A stretch of 64,000 bases of DNA from Ulva prolifera (Eukaryota > Chlorophyta > Ulvophyceae > Ulvales > Ulvaceae), in assembly GCA_023078555.1 (NCBI GenBank), contig JALAAN010000010.1, positions 1,302,001 through 1,366,000 of the forward strand, in the 5' to 3' direction. The position numbers and the translations under genes are program-made. Of this stretch, positions 21,260 to 31,540 are shown in pieces; the first letter of the stretch is position 1, and each line of letters begins with the position of its first letter. Under the pieces are notes generated by a model. That model worked only from the letters and a program-made list of their open reading frames with translations. It was not told the DNA's origin and ran no database searches.

Positions 21260-24200
21260 ATGGGTTCATCTATGGAGATCAAAATGGACAAACTGACATC
21301 GACGACTTACTTCAAATGGAAGGAAGAGATCGAGAACGCATTGAAGATGCGTGGATGGTATGGCGCCGTCGTGGAGTCGGCAGCATACACAGCATTGGAA
21401 GCTGACGCGAAGATGCGCATGAACGAGCAGGCGCTCGCGGCCATCAGGATGACTGTGGGCACGAACTTTATGACTCACATTCGAGGATTGGATACGGCGA
21501 AGGAAGCTTTTACCGCTTTGTTCAACATATTCAAGGCGAAGGCACTGGGCGACAAACGCAACCTTCGCAAGGACCTCGAAGCAGTTCGATGCAAGAAGAA
21601 CGAAGATGTTCTTGTGTACGTTGGACGTGCACAGATGCTGCGCACGCAACTGAAGGACGCATGCGACATGGACGTCACTGACACGGACTTTATTGAGATT
21701 CTTCTGGAAGGACTTGGTCCCGAGTTCGATGACTTCAAGAAGCACATGCGCTTCATTGAAGAAGAAGTGTCGTTCGATGACTTCATGAGGAAGCTTCACT
21801 CGGCTGCGTCGACTGTTCGCAGGCACAAGGACGTTCCTGTGCATGCATACGTGGTGCAACACCGCAAGGGCGGGCAGCAGAAGAAGAAGTTTGTTCCTCG
21901 AGGCAAATGCCACAACTGTGGCAAGGAAGGACACTGGAAAAGAGATTGTCCCGAGAAGAAGCAGCAGAAGCCTGCTGCAGATGCCTTTGCTTTTGCCATC
22001 TCGGTTGAAAAAGCTTACGTCAATACTATTACTGCCGATTCAGACAGCATGGACACGCACGATGACGAAGCAAAGCGTGCGATTGAAATCATGGCTGCTG
22101 ACTTGGCACTGGCGATGCGTGAATGCACTGACGCCTACAATGAGAACGTACGGGCTACGCCACTGATGCCTGAGATGTTGGAAATGGTAGCCTACTACTA
22201 TTCTCATGTCATTAGGCAGAAGCATCGCAGCACATACTCGGCTGCCAAAGTTGTGGACAGTCTGAAGCGCTCACAAATGTTGGAGCATGGCACTGACACT
22301 CCGCGCAGCCTGCCCAACATGGGCGTGTGCGGCATGCCGTATCAGTTCGAGCAACCGGCACAGGACAGGAACTACACGATTACTCCGATGGATACTTCTG
22401 GACCCAAGTTCTGCACCAACCGGCTGACACACTCTTCACCGCGGTCAGATGGATCTGGCCCGTCATGGGCCATGCTGGCACGCGAAGAGGAGGCGAGGGC
22501 TGATGCGATGCAAGTCATTGACCTGACGAACGATGACTCGAACGGTGATGCGCGGACGGATGCTACCAAGGTGCCAAGCATTGAGTATCATCTTACTCAC
22601 AGCCCCAACCCCAAGTATCTTGCACCTGACATGTGTGGATACGCCACCGTGCATCTGCTGACTGCGGCGGAAGGTTCTGCTGGCATTGATGTCATCCTGG
22701 ACACTGGGTCACAGGCGCACATCGTGTCTAACAAGTCTCTGATCAGGCCAGGCACACTGGTCAACTATTTGGACCATCAGAAGGTGTACGTGCATGGCGT
22801 GGGTGGTAGTCTGCGTGTCACTGGCATGTGCACCTGTGAATTCAACATGGGAGGCATGGAAATCGTGCTCCACCATGTTCTGTATGTGCCTGACATGGCT
22901 GGTGTGAATGTGATTTCGATTCATCAGGCAGTCTCTAGGACTGGCTATGAATTCATTTTCAATGCCGATGGAGTGCATGTTGCACAGGCAAACACACAGT
23001 ACCGTGTCAAAATAGGTGAGGTGAGCAACAAGCTCTACCGTGCGATTGCTGTCACTACCTCTGAGACAGCTGATGTAACGCAGAGACAGTATTTGGAGGT
23101 TGCACCTGAGCCTGATGCCAGCGATTCATTCTATGTGCATGCCATTGCTGTGGATGCAAAGCCTGAATTGTTGCATAGGCGTTTGGGTCACCCATCGCAC
23201 CCGGTAGTTGCTCGCATGGTACGTGAAAATGCAGCGGCTGGTTTGCCGGCTGCATATACACCGCCGGCTGATGCTTGTGAAATTTGTATGAGGGCAAAAC
23301 AGGCTAGGCCTGCTTTTGAGGAGAATCCTGAATCAGCAAGTGAGGTGCTAGGCTTAGTACATGCTGATGTGATGGGACCGTTTCAGGAACCCAGTATGGG
23401 AGGATCGCGATATGTGTTGGTCGTGTTGGACGATCATTCACGATATGTTGCGGTCAGGTGCTTAGCAACGAAAGCTGAAGTGCCTGAGGCCCTGCTAACC
23501 GTTGTTAGGCAGTGGCAGACACAGACAGGCAAAAAGATGCGCGCATTGCGCACAGACCGCGGCAGTGAATTCTGCAATAAGACGGTTGATAGTTTTTGCA
23601 ATGCGAATGGCGTCGGACGGCAATACAGTGCCGCTTATACGCCAGAGCAAAACGGACGCGTGGAGCGAGTCAACAGGACGCTTATGGATCGGACGCGTGC
23701 TCAACTAATCGACAGTGGACTTCCATTCTTTATGTGGGGTGAAGGCATTATGACATCGGCGCGGTTGTACAATATCATATTGGCAATGCGCAGGCAGAAG
23801 ACACCGCATGAACTCTTCACAGGGCGCAAGCCGGATCTAGCTGATCTGCGAGTGTTCGGCTGCAAAGCTTTTCTGCAAAAGCCGGCCCACATGCGAAAGA
23901 AGCTGGATGACAGATCGTACGTTGGAACGTTTGTTGGCTACGCCATCAACTCCAAGGCGTACCGCATTCTACACAGAGACGACGATGGCGTGCTTAGAAT
24001 CACGGAATCACGCAACGTGGCTCTGGATGAGAAGACACGAGGTCCGTTCGCGGCTACTGCTGGCTCCGCGCAACACTCTATCGGCGTGCTTGATGTGTTC
24101 GGCAGCATGGGGGAGAAAAGCAGCGCGACTACTGCAAGTAGTTCGACGACTGCAACAATTGCTCCCGACCAATCACAGCAAGGCAATACGACTGATTCGT

Positions 24201-26020
24201 TTACAATTGGTGGACTCACGTTGGCTGAATTCCAAGCGGGACTCTCTATGAGCGATCGCACGGCAGCTTCTGCTGAATTGTCCTCAGTATTGGGTGAACC
24301 AGCTGCTTCGCTTCCTGATGAAGCTGATGCGCAACGGTTCACGCCAGTGCTTGCGACACCGGACGATGCTGACGGGCTGCACATGGGCTCGGTGGTCTGT
24401 GCTGATGGTTTACGACGATCTTTTCGTACTCAGCGAAACGCGATGTTATTGGCAACGATACAAGAAGATCTAACTGATGATCCACAAACATTGGCTGAAG
24501 TACAGAAGCGGCCTGATTGGCCGCAGTGGCGTGAAGCTATCAATGCGGAGATAACATCTCTACAAGCGCTAGGCTCGTATACGGTAATTGACCGTGAACC
24601 GGACATGAATCCTATTCCAACGAAGTGGGTATTCAAAATAAAGCGCGACGAACAAGGACGCATTGACAAGTACAAAGCCAGATTAGTGGCTAAGGGGTTC
24701 AAGCAGTTGGCTGGCCAGGACTATGATGAAGTCTACGCTCCAGTCAGCAGGCATGCAACTTTCAGATCTCTGCTCACTGAAGCAGTTAAGCATGACTTAG
24801 AGATCAGGCATTTGGACGTTAACAATGCATTCTTAAATGCGAAGTTACTGGAGACTGTGCACTTGGTCCCGCCACAAGGTTTTGGCAAGAAGGGATCCGT
24901 GTGGCTGCTCCACAAGGCAGTCAATGGCCTGAAACAGTCAGGACGAGCCTGGCACCTTCATCTGAAGGAGCGGCTGCATGAAATTGGTCTCACTATCGCT
25001 TACAGCGATGAGAGTCTGTACATTCTGAAAGAAGAATCGAAGATTTCAACAACATATATATTGGTGTACGTGGACGATCTGCTGATCGTTGGACCAAAGG
25101 CTAATGTTGATAAGCTTACAGCGCTACTTGGAAACATCTTGAAGATAGATGACAGAGGAGATGCGGTTCACTTCCTCGGCATGGAATTACTTCGTGACAG
25201 AGTGAAAGGCACTTTGTGGATTGGGCAACAACAAAATGCTCAAGGCGTTCTGAAGAAGTTCAACATGCAAGATGCAAGGACCAGGAAGACTCCGATGGAT
25301 GCTAACCTGCCCCTGATGAAATATGAAGGTCCTACGGATGAAACTGTGATGGACACATACCAAAGTATGGTGGGTTCTCTGCTGTATCTGGCCAACTGCA
25401 CACGGCCAGATCTATCGCAGTCAGTTGGAGTTCTGTCTAGATTTATGTCAAATCCTTCGCAAGAGCATTTGGATGCTGCGAAGCAAGTGCTGCGGTACTT
25501 GGCTGGCACTGCTGATGTCGGACTGCTATATACGAAGGCAGGTTCCGAACTGCATGGATACAGTGACGCAGATTATGCTGGTGATTTAGACAAACGAAAA
25601 TCTACGACTGGATTTGTATTCGTAAGATGCGGGGGAGCAGTAGGATGGAGCTCGAAGCTACAGCCCACAGTAGCGCAGTCTACTTGCGAGGCTGAATACA
25701 TATCGTCCGCTTCAGCTATCAAAGAAGCCCTGTGGCTACGTAATTTGTTTGGAGATGTGACTGGCAAAGTGGCCTGCATCACCATCTATGGCGACAACCA
25801 GGGAGCAATCAAGCTGCTTCACCACCCACACGCGCACCAGCGCACAAAGCACATCGATATTGCGCATCGGTTTGCGCAAGACCGTGTGGAACGGGGGGAG
25901 GTAAACATCACCTACATCCAAACGGATTTGATGGTTGCTGATTGCATGACAAAGGTTGTGCCACTGAAGAAATTTGAAGAAAACAGGCGTGACATGGGAT
26001 TGGTCAAACGCCTGGGATAA
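21260..26020 (+). CDS. Copia gag-pol polyprotein
   Basis: A single frame of 1586 codons encodes the whole replication machinery. I start it at the ATG at 21260; the frame is open upstream from a TTG at 21182. Gag ends in a CCHC knuckle, CHNCGKEGHWKRDC (21908-21949). The aspartic protease has ILDTGSQAHIV (about 22697). Integrase has an H-H-C-C finger (about 23173-23290, ending CEICMRAKQ) and a D-D-E core (HADVMGPF, RTDRGSEF, QNGRVERV). Reverse transcriptase has LDVNNAFLNAKL and YVDD at 25067-25078. RNase H has YSDADYAGD, STCEAEYI and YGDNQGAIKLL. No stop or frameshift was seen, so the element may still be active. There is no gag-pol frameshift; the Gag excess must be set some other way. Confidence 0.95.
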   Translation: MGSSMEIKMDKLTSTTYFKWKEEIENALKMRGWYGAVVESAAYTALEADAKMRMNEQALAAIRMTVGTNFMTHIRGLDTAKEAFTALFNIFKAKALGDKRNLRKDLEAVRCKKNEDVLVYVGRAQMLRTQLKDACDMDVTDTDFIEILLEGLGPEFDDFKKHMRFIEEEVSFDDFMRKLHSAASTVRRHKDVPVHAYVVQHRKGGQQKKKFVPRGKCHNCGKEGHWKRDCPEKKQQKPAADAFAFAISVEKAYVNTITADSDSMDTHDDEAKRAIEIMAADLALAMRECTDAYNENVRATPLMPEMLEMVAYYYSHVIRQKHRSTYSAAKVVDSLKRSQMLEHGTDTPRSLPNMGVCGMPYQFEQPAQDRNYTITPMDTSGPKFCTNRLTHSSPRSDGSGPSWAMLAREEEARADAMQVIDLTNDDSNGDARTDATKVPSIEYHLTHSPNPKYLAPDMCGYATVHLLTAAEGSAGIDVILDTGSQAHIVSNKSLIRPGTLVNYLDHQKVYVHGVGGSLRVTGMCTCEFNMGGMEIVLHHVLYVPDMAGVNVISIHQAVSRTGYEFIFNADGVHVAQANTQYRVKIGEVSNKLYRAIAVTTSETADVTQRQYLEVAPEPDASDSFYVHAIAVDAKPELLHRRLGHPSHPVVARMVRENAAAGLPAAYTPPADACEICMRAKQARPAFEENPESASEVLGLVHADVMGPFQEPSMGGSRYVLVVLDDHSRYVAVRCLATKAEVPEALLTVVRQWQTQTGKKMRALRTDRGSEFCNKTVDSFCNANGVGRQYSAAYTPEQNGRVERVNRTLMDRTRAQLIDSGLPFFMWGEGIMTSARLYNIILAMRRQKTPHELFTGRKPDLADLRVFGCKAFLQKPAHMRKKLDDRSYVGTFVGYAINSKAYRILHRDDDGVLRITESRNVALDEKTRGPFAATAGSAQHSIGVLDVFGSMGEKSSATTASSSTTATIAPDQSQQGNTTDSFTIGGLTLAEFQAGLSMSDRTAASAELSSVLGEPAASLPDEADAQRFTPVLATPDDADGLHMGSVVCADGLRRSFRTQRNAMLLATIQEDLTDDPQTLAEVQKRPDWPQWREAINAEITSLQALGSYTVIDREPDMNPIPTKWVFKIKRDEQGRIDKYKARLVAKGFKQLAGQDYDEVYAPVSRHATFRSLLTEAVKHDLEIRHLDVNNAFLNAKLLETVHLVPPQGFGKKGSVWLLHKAVNGLKQSGRAWHLHLKERLHEIGLTIAYSDESLYILKEESKISTTYILVYVDDLLIVGPKANVDKLTALLGNILKIDDRGDAVHFLGMELLRDRVKGTLWIGQQQNAQGVLKKFNMQDARTRKTPMDANLPLMKYEGPTDETVMDTYQSMVGSLLYLANCTRPDLSQSVGVLSRFMSNPSQEHLDAAKQVLRYLAGTADVGLLYTKAGSELHGYSDADYAGDLDKRKSTTGFVFVRCGGAVGWSSKLQPTVAQSTCEAEYISSASAIKEALWLRNLFGDVTGKVACITIYGDNQGAIKLLHHPHAHQRTKHIDIAHRFAQDRVERGEVNITYIQTDLMVADCMTKVVPLKKFEENRRDMGLVKRLG

Positions 26021-26040
26021 ACCGACCGCGCTGAGGCTGA

Positions 26041-26050
26041 CAAGGGGGAG
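26041..26050 (+). promoter_or_regulatory. Polypurine tract of the copia element
   Basis: AAGGGGGAG lies directly before the 3' LTR, at the expected plus-strand priming site. Confidence 0.85.
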
Positions 26051-27429
26051 TGTTGTAATATCTACGCTGCCTATGTATCTGGCGCGAGATATTATGTGCT
26101 GTACTGTATGCATGCGCAGGTTACGTATGTACCTGCTGCAGTGGGCATCAGTAATAGGCTCCTCTCTAAAGTTACCTCCCTCAGCCTGACCCACGTGACC
26201 GAAACCATCATCCCTCGTGCTTTACGAATTGCTCCTGACCGCATGCGTCAGCGACGCGGCACAACCAATGCATGGACACCTCCCCCGCCGCAGGCGCACC
26301 GGCGTACGCCCCGCCACGCTGCAACGAAGCCCGTCGCTGCCTGCGATATGGAAACTGGACCGCGAATGCCATGGTAATGATTAGTGCTTTGCTTGAAGGC
26401 TGTTCATAAGTGCCGAGCAACCTGGGTAGACTTCCCGGTGTTACCTAGCGCATGCAGCTTGACATGATCTGCTAGCGAAGAACGGAGAATTTAAGCTTGG
26501 TTGAATAAATGAACTTATTGTGATTTAGTGTTTCCGGTGAACAAGCCAGCGCTGGGCAACGGCAAGAATCTTTCACGCGAACGTCAACAATAGCCAGCCA
26601 GCCAACTGCTCCCCGCCTGAAACGTTTCGTTAAACAGCTGGCAGCGGATCAGACGATTGAACATGGACGAAGAGCATTTGCGATTGCTGATTTCTGGCTG
26701 CTTTGCGTTCAGCCCTGATTATTACGCAACAGCTGAGCAGGTCTCTGCAGTGGATTATTGCCAACGTCCGAAGACACTGCAGTGCTGGCAAGCAAGCACA
26801 CCCACACTACGCTAAAAAAACATTTTGAATCAAAGCTTGCGTTGCTGCTCAGCTGTAGGCCAGCCAAGGCAGCTCGCAGAGACACGCTTTTGGCGAAAGG
26901 CACTTCGTTTTGCAGCGGGCTGCCCCACATCGTAGGCATGCATGCATCGCAGCGCTGCCTCTTTGAACGCTTTTCAAGCTCTTTGTTGTGGAACGCCAGA
27001 CAGCAGTCGTTCGTCTTCACGGTGCATGGCTGGGCAGTTGCGGTGACTGCTCGTGGCAGGCGTCATATCCGCCTACAGGCGGTCGTCATATGCGCATAAC
27101 ACGCCCACCCACGTGGGGTGGCGTGACCTGAGGGAGGTATACCTAAAAATGACCAGTAATAGTGCACATCTGACGTGTATGCATCACAAGGTACCTGTTA
27201 GAGGTTCGTGATGGTATGCATGTATATTGTAAGCCCACCGCGTGGGTTGTAGGTTTGAGGGCACAGTGATGCTCTGTGCAGTGTTTGATTGTCTAGGACA
27301 GTGCGACACAGTGTGGCTGATGCACATGAAGCATATATATAGTGCGTGCACAGCTATAATATGCATCATCAACAGTCTGTTAGGACAACAGTGTAACGTT
27401 ATGATCAACTCGTTCACCGGATTACAACA
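26051..27429 (+). repeat. 3' LTR of the copia element, split by an insertion
   Basis: The LTR parts are 26051-26157 and 27155-27429. Together, less the 8-bp duplication, they give 374 bp and match the 5' LTR. The insert removes contiguous 3' LTR function (polyadenylation or R-region positions may be displaced). Confidence 0.95.
26158..27154. mobile_element. Non-autonomous DNA transposon nested in the 3' LTR
   Basis: A 997-bp insert is flanked by the 8-bp duplication AGTAATAG (26150-26157 and 27155-27162). Its ends are imperfect inverted repeats: left GCTCCTCTCTAAAGTTACCT, right (reverse complement) GGTCATTTTTAGGTATACCT, then CCCTCAG in both, 19 of 27 positions matching. No transposase frame is present. 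An 8-bp duplication is usual for hAT elements, but the termini are not diagnostic, so the superfamily is open. Confidence 0.8.
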
Positions 27430-27844
27430 AGGCATCATCTAGCTGGTATCCATGCGGGGACAGCCGCATGGTATGGTTGCAGCTTTCTAGTGGCCCCACA
27501 TCGCCACTGTCGTGCTCATGTGGAGCGCAAGCGCTGTCCATCGCTCATGCGTCGCGTCGGCAGGCACGGCTGTTGACATTTTAGACTGCTCTCGAGTACA
27601 GCATTGGTATTGTTGTCAGTGCGTGCTTCTTCATATCGTCTCCTGTGACAACACGGGTGACCTCAATAGCACTGATTCCATATACGTCACTGCGTTCGGA
27701 GATGAAGCTAGCAATGCTCGCGATTTACATGCGATAATTCGAAGATTCTGAATTCTGAGCTGAGCACAGCCATTTGAAAGTGGCCAGGACGATTGCCGGC
27801 GACAGGGGAAGCGCGAGCTGGCCAGAGGGCCCGCCGATTTGAGA

Positions 27845-28057
27845 ATGGCAACTGCCTTTGACGTCATTAACTCGGTTCGGTATACGTTTCAGGTTCTGCT
27901 GGGGCGGCAACTGTTCGCTGATTTCTGGACAGCACAACGGACAGATCCGGTGCCGGATGTCCAAGTTGAAAAGGATGCACAGCATGAAGCACCGCCTCCC
28001 GTTGCGAGGTGCAGCAAGCCTCCCGTCGTACCTCGCCGCCCAAACCCAGATCACAGG
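27845..28057 (+). CDS. Possible first exon of an unknown gene
   Basis: From ATG 27845 the frame reads MATAFDVINSVRYTFQVLLG then RQLFADFWTAQRTDPVP, followed by an acidic and proline-rich part. A donor-like CACAG|GTGCAC lies near 28057; without splicing the frame would run to a stop at 28174. The composition is more protein-like than that of neighbouring frames, but I know no family, and no following exon could be tied to it. Confidence 0.3.
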
Positions 28058-28118
28058 TGCACATCGATGCTGTTCATGGGACTTTGCTTGCATCTAGATG
28101 TTCCTCCCTGTCTACCTC

Positions 28119-28285
28119 TTCTGACAACTGGAGCATACCTAGGATGCCGTTGTGTTTGCTGTGGCTCTGTGTGACACGGTTGCTTCGGCAGACAAGCTTT
28201 GGCTGTGGTTGTCTATGCCCGTTCACTCTTCCGTCATGACACAACTGAAGCATGCGTAGGATGTCTTTGTGTTTGCTGAGCTGCA
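28119..28285 (+). repeat. Imperfect direct repeat (about 47-bp units)
   Basis: GACAACTGGAGCATACCTAG at 28119 and GACACAACTGAAGCATGCGT at about 28236 begin two similar segments, each followed by GGATG(C/T)C and TTTGTGTTTGCTG. An R1-like fragment, CCCGTTCACTCTTCCGTCA, lies just before the second. Confidence 0.4.
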
Positions 28286-29354
28286 TCGGTTTGAGGCTGG
28301 CTGCTACTGCTCGCATGCAGTCCCAAGCATCTCCCCATGCATAAACGATGCCAACGGCATGTTCCTGTGTTTCTCATAGCAACCATGGCTGAAATAGTGA
28401 TGGAAGCATGATTCTGCCGAGAGGAAGCCTGGAAGCTGCTCCACATCATTGGTTCCACCCCTGCAACTCCACGCTGCTGCAGTTGTGCAGGGCTTCACAG
28501 CCCCAACCTGTGTAGCCCTGCTCGGTGCCGCATCATCTGAGTGCCCACAATGGCTGTACAGGGTGGGTGCTTGCCACAGCGTCGCAAATGGGAGCTCACA
28601 AGCAGGTGCCACGACTGCATCCGCCGCTGCTCAGCCTGCTCAAGCCCCACCTGGGGAGAATCCGCCCCCCGGCAGCATGCAGAGCACACCAGAAGCATCC
28701 ATCCCAAACAAACGTGTGATCTCCTGTTCAGAAGCACCCGTTGCACTGCTGTGTCGTCCAGCATCCAGGGGAGAGGTGCCCAGGTGTCGCGAGCAGTTGC
28801 CATGCTTTTGCTTGGCGACAGCGGGTATCTAGCCATGCAGTGCGCTTGGCCGGCGCTTGTCGCCAGTGTCATGCAGTGCCATGCCATGCAGTGCGCTTGT
28901 TTGGCGACATAGCCATGCAGTGCGCTTGGGCTTCAAGTGAGTCGATCTGATCAACACTGACGGCAAACAGCTCCAATGCAGACCTCCTGCAGCTAGCTCC
29001 AACAAAGTTCGGCTACAAGCCTGGCTCGGCAGCAAAGAACGAGCGACTCCCTGCTGACAGGAAGCAGCATAACACACAAGTCCCTGTTCAACAGCAGAAG
29101 TGCAACGCCATCACAACAACACACACATCATCCTTGGCTGCGAGGCATCTCGTACCGCCGGACGAACCAGAATTAGTCGTTCAGAACACCGGTATGCTGC
29201 GAGCCTACAGTGACTCGTTCGGTCTCACACCGTATCAGGCTTGAACCGTACAGTTGCGCCAAGTCATGCAGGCGTTACAGAAGAGTAGACGAGTGCAAGA
29301 AACAATAAACCCTTTCTGTTCCTGGTTCTTAAACATGCTCGGGTTGTGCAGGTG

Positions 29355-29899
29355 ATTGTCCTCAGGGTGTCCCACAGCCTGCTGGTGAAGCGGAGGCAGG
29401 CCCATCCCGACACAACCCAACAACTCATCCTCCAGCTCTGCCCTCTGTCAGCCCACCACTGGCCGGTGGCGGCGTCTTGGACAAGGACAACCTTGACCAC
29501 GACGTACCAGCACCAGTCCAGCCTCGCGGCTGTGTGGCGAGCGGTCGCAAGCGCAGCCGTAACGTTCGGTCCGTCACCTGGGGCGGCGTCATGCAGCAGC
29601 AGTGCGATGACACAGACGCCCCGCATGCTGTTGGTGCTGATGCCCCAGGCTAAGATGGCGGTGGTGCCTCGAGCCACGGTGCTGGTGCCCCGAATCCTCT
29701 TGGTGTCGGTGCCCCAGGCTCAGATGGTGGTGGTGCCTCAAGCCACGGCCCCGGGCCTGCCCTGGATGATGTCTCAACGGCACAAGCTTCCAAGCAGCGT
29801 TTCAGCAGCAAGTATGCTGTGGAGATGCCGGGGGTGCTCGTGGGTGACAGGTGCTACGCTTGCCTGGCCATTGACTGCATGCTACCGGCTCTGGGTTGA
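29355..29899 (+). pseudogene. Decayed ORF with 69-bp (23-residue) tandem repeats
   Basis: One frame reads DNLDHDVPAPVQPRGCV, SGRKRSRNVRSVTWGGVM and then two copies of a repeat, APG-DGGGASSHG, with a 69-bp period (29642 and 29711). The first copy has TAA (29651-29653) where the second has TCA (Ser), so one base change stops the frame. After the repeats come KQRFSSKYAVEMPGVLVGDR and CYACLAIDCMLPALG before a second stop. The basic RKRSR stretch could be a nuclear signal. Family unknown; it could be a gene remnant or part of an old transposon. Confidence 0.35.
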
Positions 29900-30619
29900 A
29901 GTGCCCGGCATGAGTTCCTGGTGGATCCCGCACACCGCGCCGCTGCTAAACCAGTGTTGGACGCAACACTGGCCTTGAGCACCATCAATATCTGCATTGG
30001 GGTGTCAGCCAGGGCATGGCGAGGAATTGGGGACAACGTTCATGCCATGCAGCCTCTCACCGGCACGCATTCCCTGCATGCACTAGTGTACCAGCTGAGC
30101 AATGCGTCAGTTGCTGTTCGGTTGCCTTGCGAATGGTGTGATGATTGGCAAACTCTGCGCTACGAAGCCTCCAATATCCAGAGCTGAATCAGGATACTGC
30201 AGCTACCCGACAGACGGCATGACCTGATGCCAGCCATCGCGCCCCTGTGGGACCGTGGCGTCTGCAATGACCGTGGCGGCACAATCGCCTGCTGACTCAG
30301 CACCGGCCCGAGTGCATGTCCATGCCCATGCACTTGATCCTCTTTGGCCGTGTCAGCTGTGGATCCTCACGATGCAGGTACAAATTGAACACAGACAAGT
30401 ATCGGTGCTGCCGCGAAAACCTCCTCTGGCACGCCCGCATCCGCAGCAGCACCCGCACCAGCGCCTGCACCAACGGCGCCCGCCCGGAACCGGCAGGTCC
30501 TACCCACAACACACGCTTGCGCAGCGCGGCGCGCGCCGGTGCGTTTTCCCCTGCCCTCGCTGCAGCCCTCGCCAGCAGCAAGGACTCCAGCCCCATGTCT
30601 CGGCCCGCACGCTCCGTGT

Positions 30620-30760
30620 TTGGCACTATTTACTATTTACTAATTTGGCACTATTACTATTAAAACGATCACTAGTTTGCATTTTTTTGAAGTTTTGCGT
30701 GTACACTTCCGAATTTCTGAGGGCTTTTTTGCAAAGAGCATATATACTCCCGCTGGACCT
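30620..30760. other. AT-rich island
   Basis: A strongly AT-rich stretch (for example ACTATTTACTATTTACTAAT) in GC-rich DNA, between the region upstream and the RING exon. No gene was seen. It may be promoter or 5' region of the RING gene. Confidence 0.35.
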
Positions 30761-31003
30761 TGGCTTCAGGTGCATGCAGGTCGGAGCTGGGGCGCGCGCC
30801 CTGGGCTGTGGTGATGCCGTGCCTGCCTGAGGCCGCAGGCCGGTCTGGCATCGCCTGCTTCCCCTGCGCCAGGCGGTCAGAGCCTGCAGGCGGGGCAGTG
30901 GCTGCTTTGATTCAAGAGCTATTGCTGTGGGTGGGTTGACGAGGCAGATCGTGCAGGCAAGGAGAACCACGGGGCTGCGAACGCGGACCGAGCGCCAGCC
31001 CCG

Positions 31004-31414
31004 GTGCACGACCTCGCAGCTGGCGCGAGTGCCCGTGGCCGTCGCCGGAAGTTCCTGGAGTGCGCCTCGGGAAGCCCAGCACCGGTACCGCCCGACCACC
31101 CAGGTGAGGCGCGCGAGCGCCGCCGTGAGCCTGTGGCCTGCTCCGTGGAGGAGGACGTCTGTGCGATCTGTGACGGCGAGCTGCGGTCGGCCGCGCTGCC
31201 GCTGCACGTCGGCGTGGCGCCGGAGCGGCCCCCGCCGGCGGCGCCCCCCGCAGCGGCGAGCTGCTCCGAGGCAGCTGCAGGAGGCCCGGCTCTGCACACG
31301 TGCGCGACGTGCAGGAACGCCATGCATGAGGTCTGCTGGGAGCTGTGGGTTGACAAGCAGCTGCGCGGCGGCACCGCCCCAACCTGCCCGCTGTGCCGAG
31401 CGGAGACTGTGTAG
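31004..31414 (+). CDS. RING-finger protein, last exon (5' exons not found)
   Basis: The C-terminal part has CAIC (31160-31171), then a Pro/Ala-rich loop, then LHTCATCRNAMHEVCWELWV and CPLC (31385-31396), ending RAETV and TAG at 31412-31414. The C-x2-C ... C-x2-C-x4-H-x2-C ... C-x2-C order with the Trp before the last pair fits a RING-type E3 ligase domain and recalls the APC11 arrangement (CxxCFHMHC, CPMC). The loop between the first and second metal pairs is long for the family. There is no ATG in the open frame at 31004; the exon probably starts at an acceptor near 30947-30956 and upstream exons are not identified. Confidence 0.5.
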   Translation: MHDLAAGASARGRRRKFLECASGSPAPVPPDHPGEARERRREPVACSVEEDVCAICDGELRSAALPLHVGVAPERPPPAAPPAAASCSEAAAGGPALHTCATCRNAMHEVCWELWVDKQLRGGTAPTCPLCRAETV

Positions 31415-31540
31415 CACGCACAGGTGAGGGCCCGATCATATGGAACAATTCCGAATATTCAGGTCTAATTTCTGGGTGGCAGCCCTGGAAATGCTGCACG
31501 GCGACCCAACACGGCTGTGTAGCACGCACAGGCGAGGGCC
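31408..31540 (+). mobile_element. R3 short element with 25-bp flanking repeats
   Basis: TGTGTAGCACGCACAGGTGAG plus GGCC at 31408-31432 and a copy with one mismatch at 31516-31540 bracket an 83-bp insert (31433-31515). The insert carries GAATATTCAGGTCTAATTTC, TGGGTGGCAGCCCTGGAAAT and GCGACCCAACAC. The RING stop codon lies in the first repeat. The repeats carry CAG|GTGAG, so splicing from 31424 to 31531 would remove the insertion and leave one copy of the target. Related copies are at 42406-42503 and 62368-62450. Confidence 0.6.

Larger units (their letters stand above)
20596..27429 (+). mobile_element. Complete Ty1/copia LTR retrotransposon
   Basis: The element has 374-bp LTRs (TGTTGTAATA ... 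GATTACAACA), an exact 5-bp target duplication AGGCA (20591-20595 and 27430-27434), a primer-binding site, one uninterrupted gag-pol frame and a polypurine tract. The LTRs match along their length by eye once the nested insert in the 3' LTR is removed, pointing to a recent insertion. The domain order PR-INT-RT-RH defines the copia (Pseudoviridae) type. The element is visibly less GC-rich than the host exons. Confidence 0.95.

Noticed and set aside
20596..27429. The 3' half of the 3' LTR as a separate solo LTR
   Set aside because: It is the continuation of the same LTR across a nested insert with an 8-bp duplication; lengths add up to one LTR.
30297..30626. Minus-strand frame with a P-loop-like GPAGSGRA
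   Set aside because: The invariant Lys of the Walker A motif is absent and no other nucleotide-binding motif follows.
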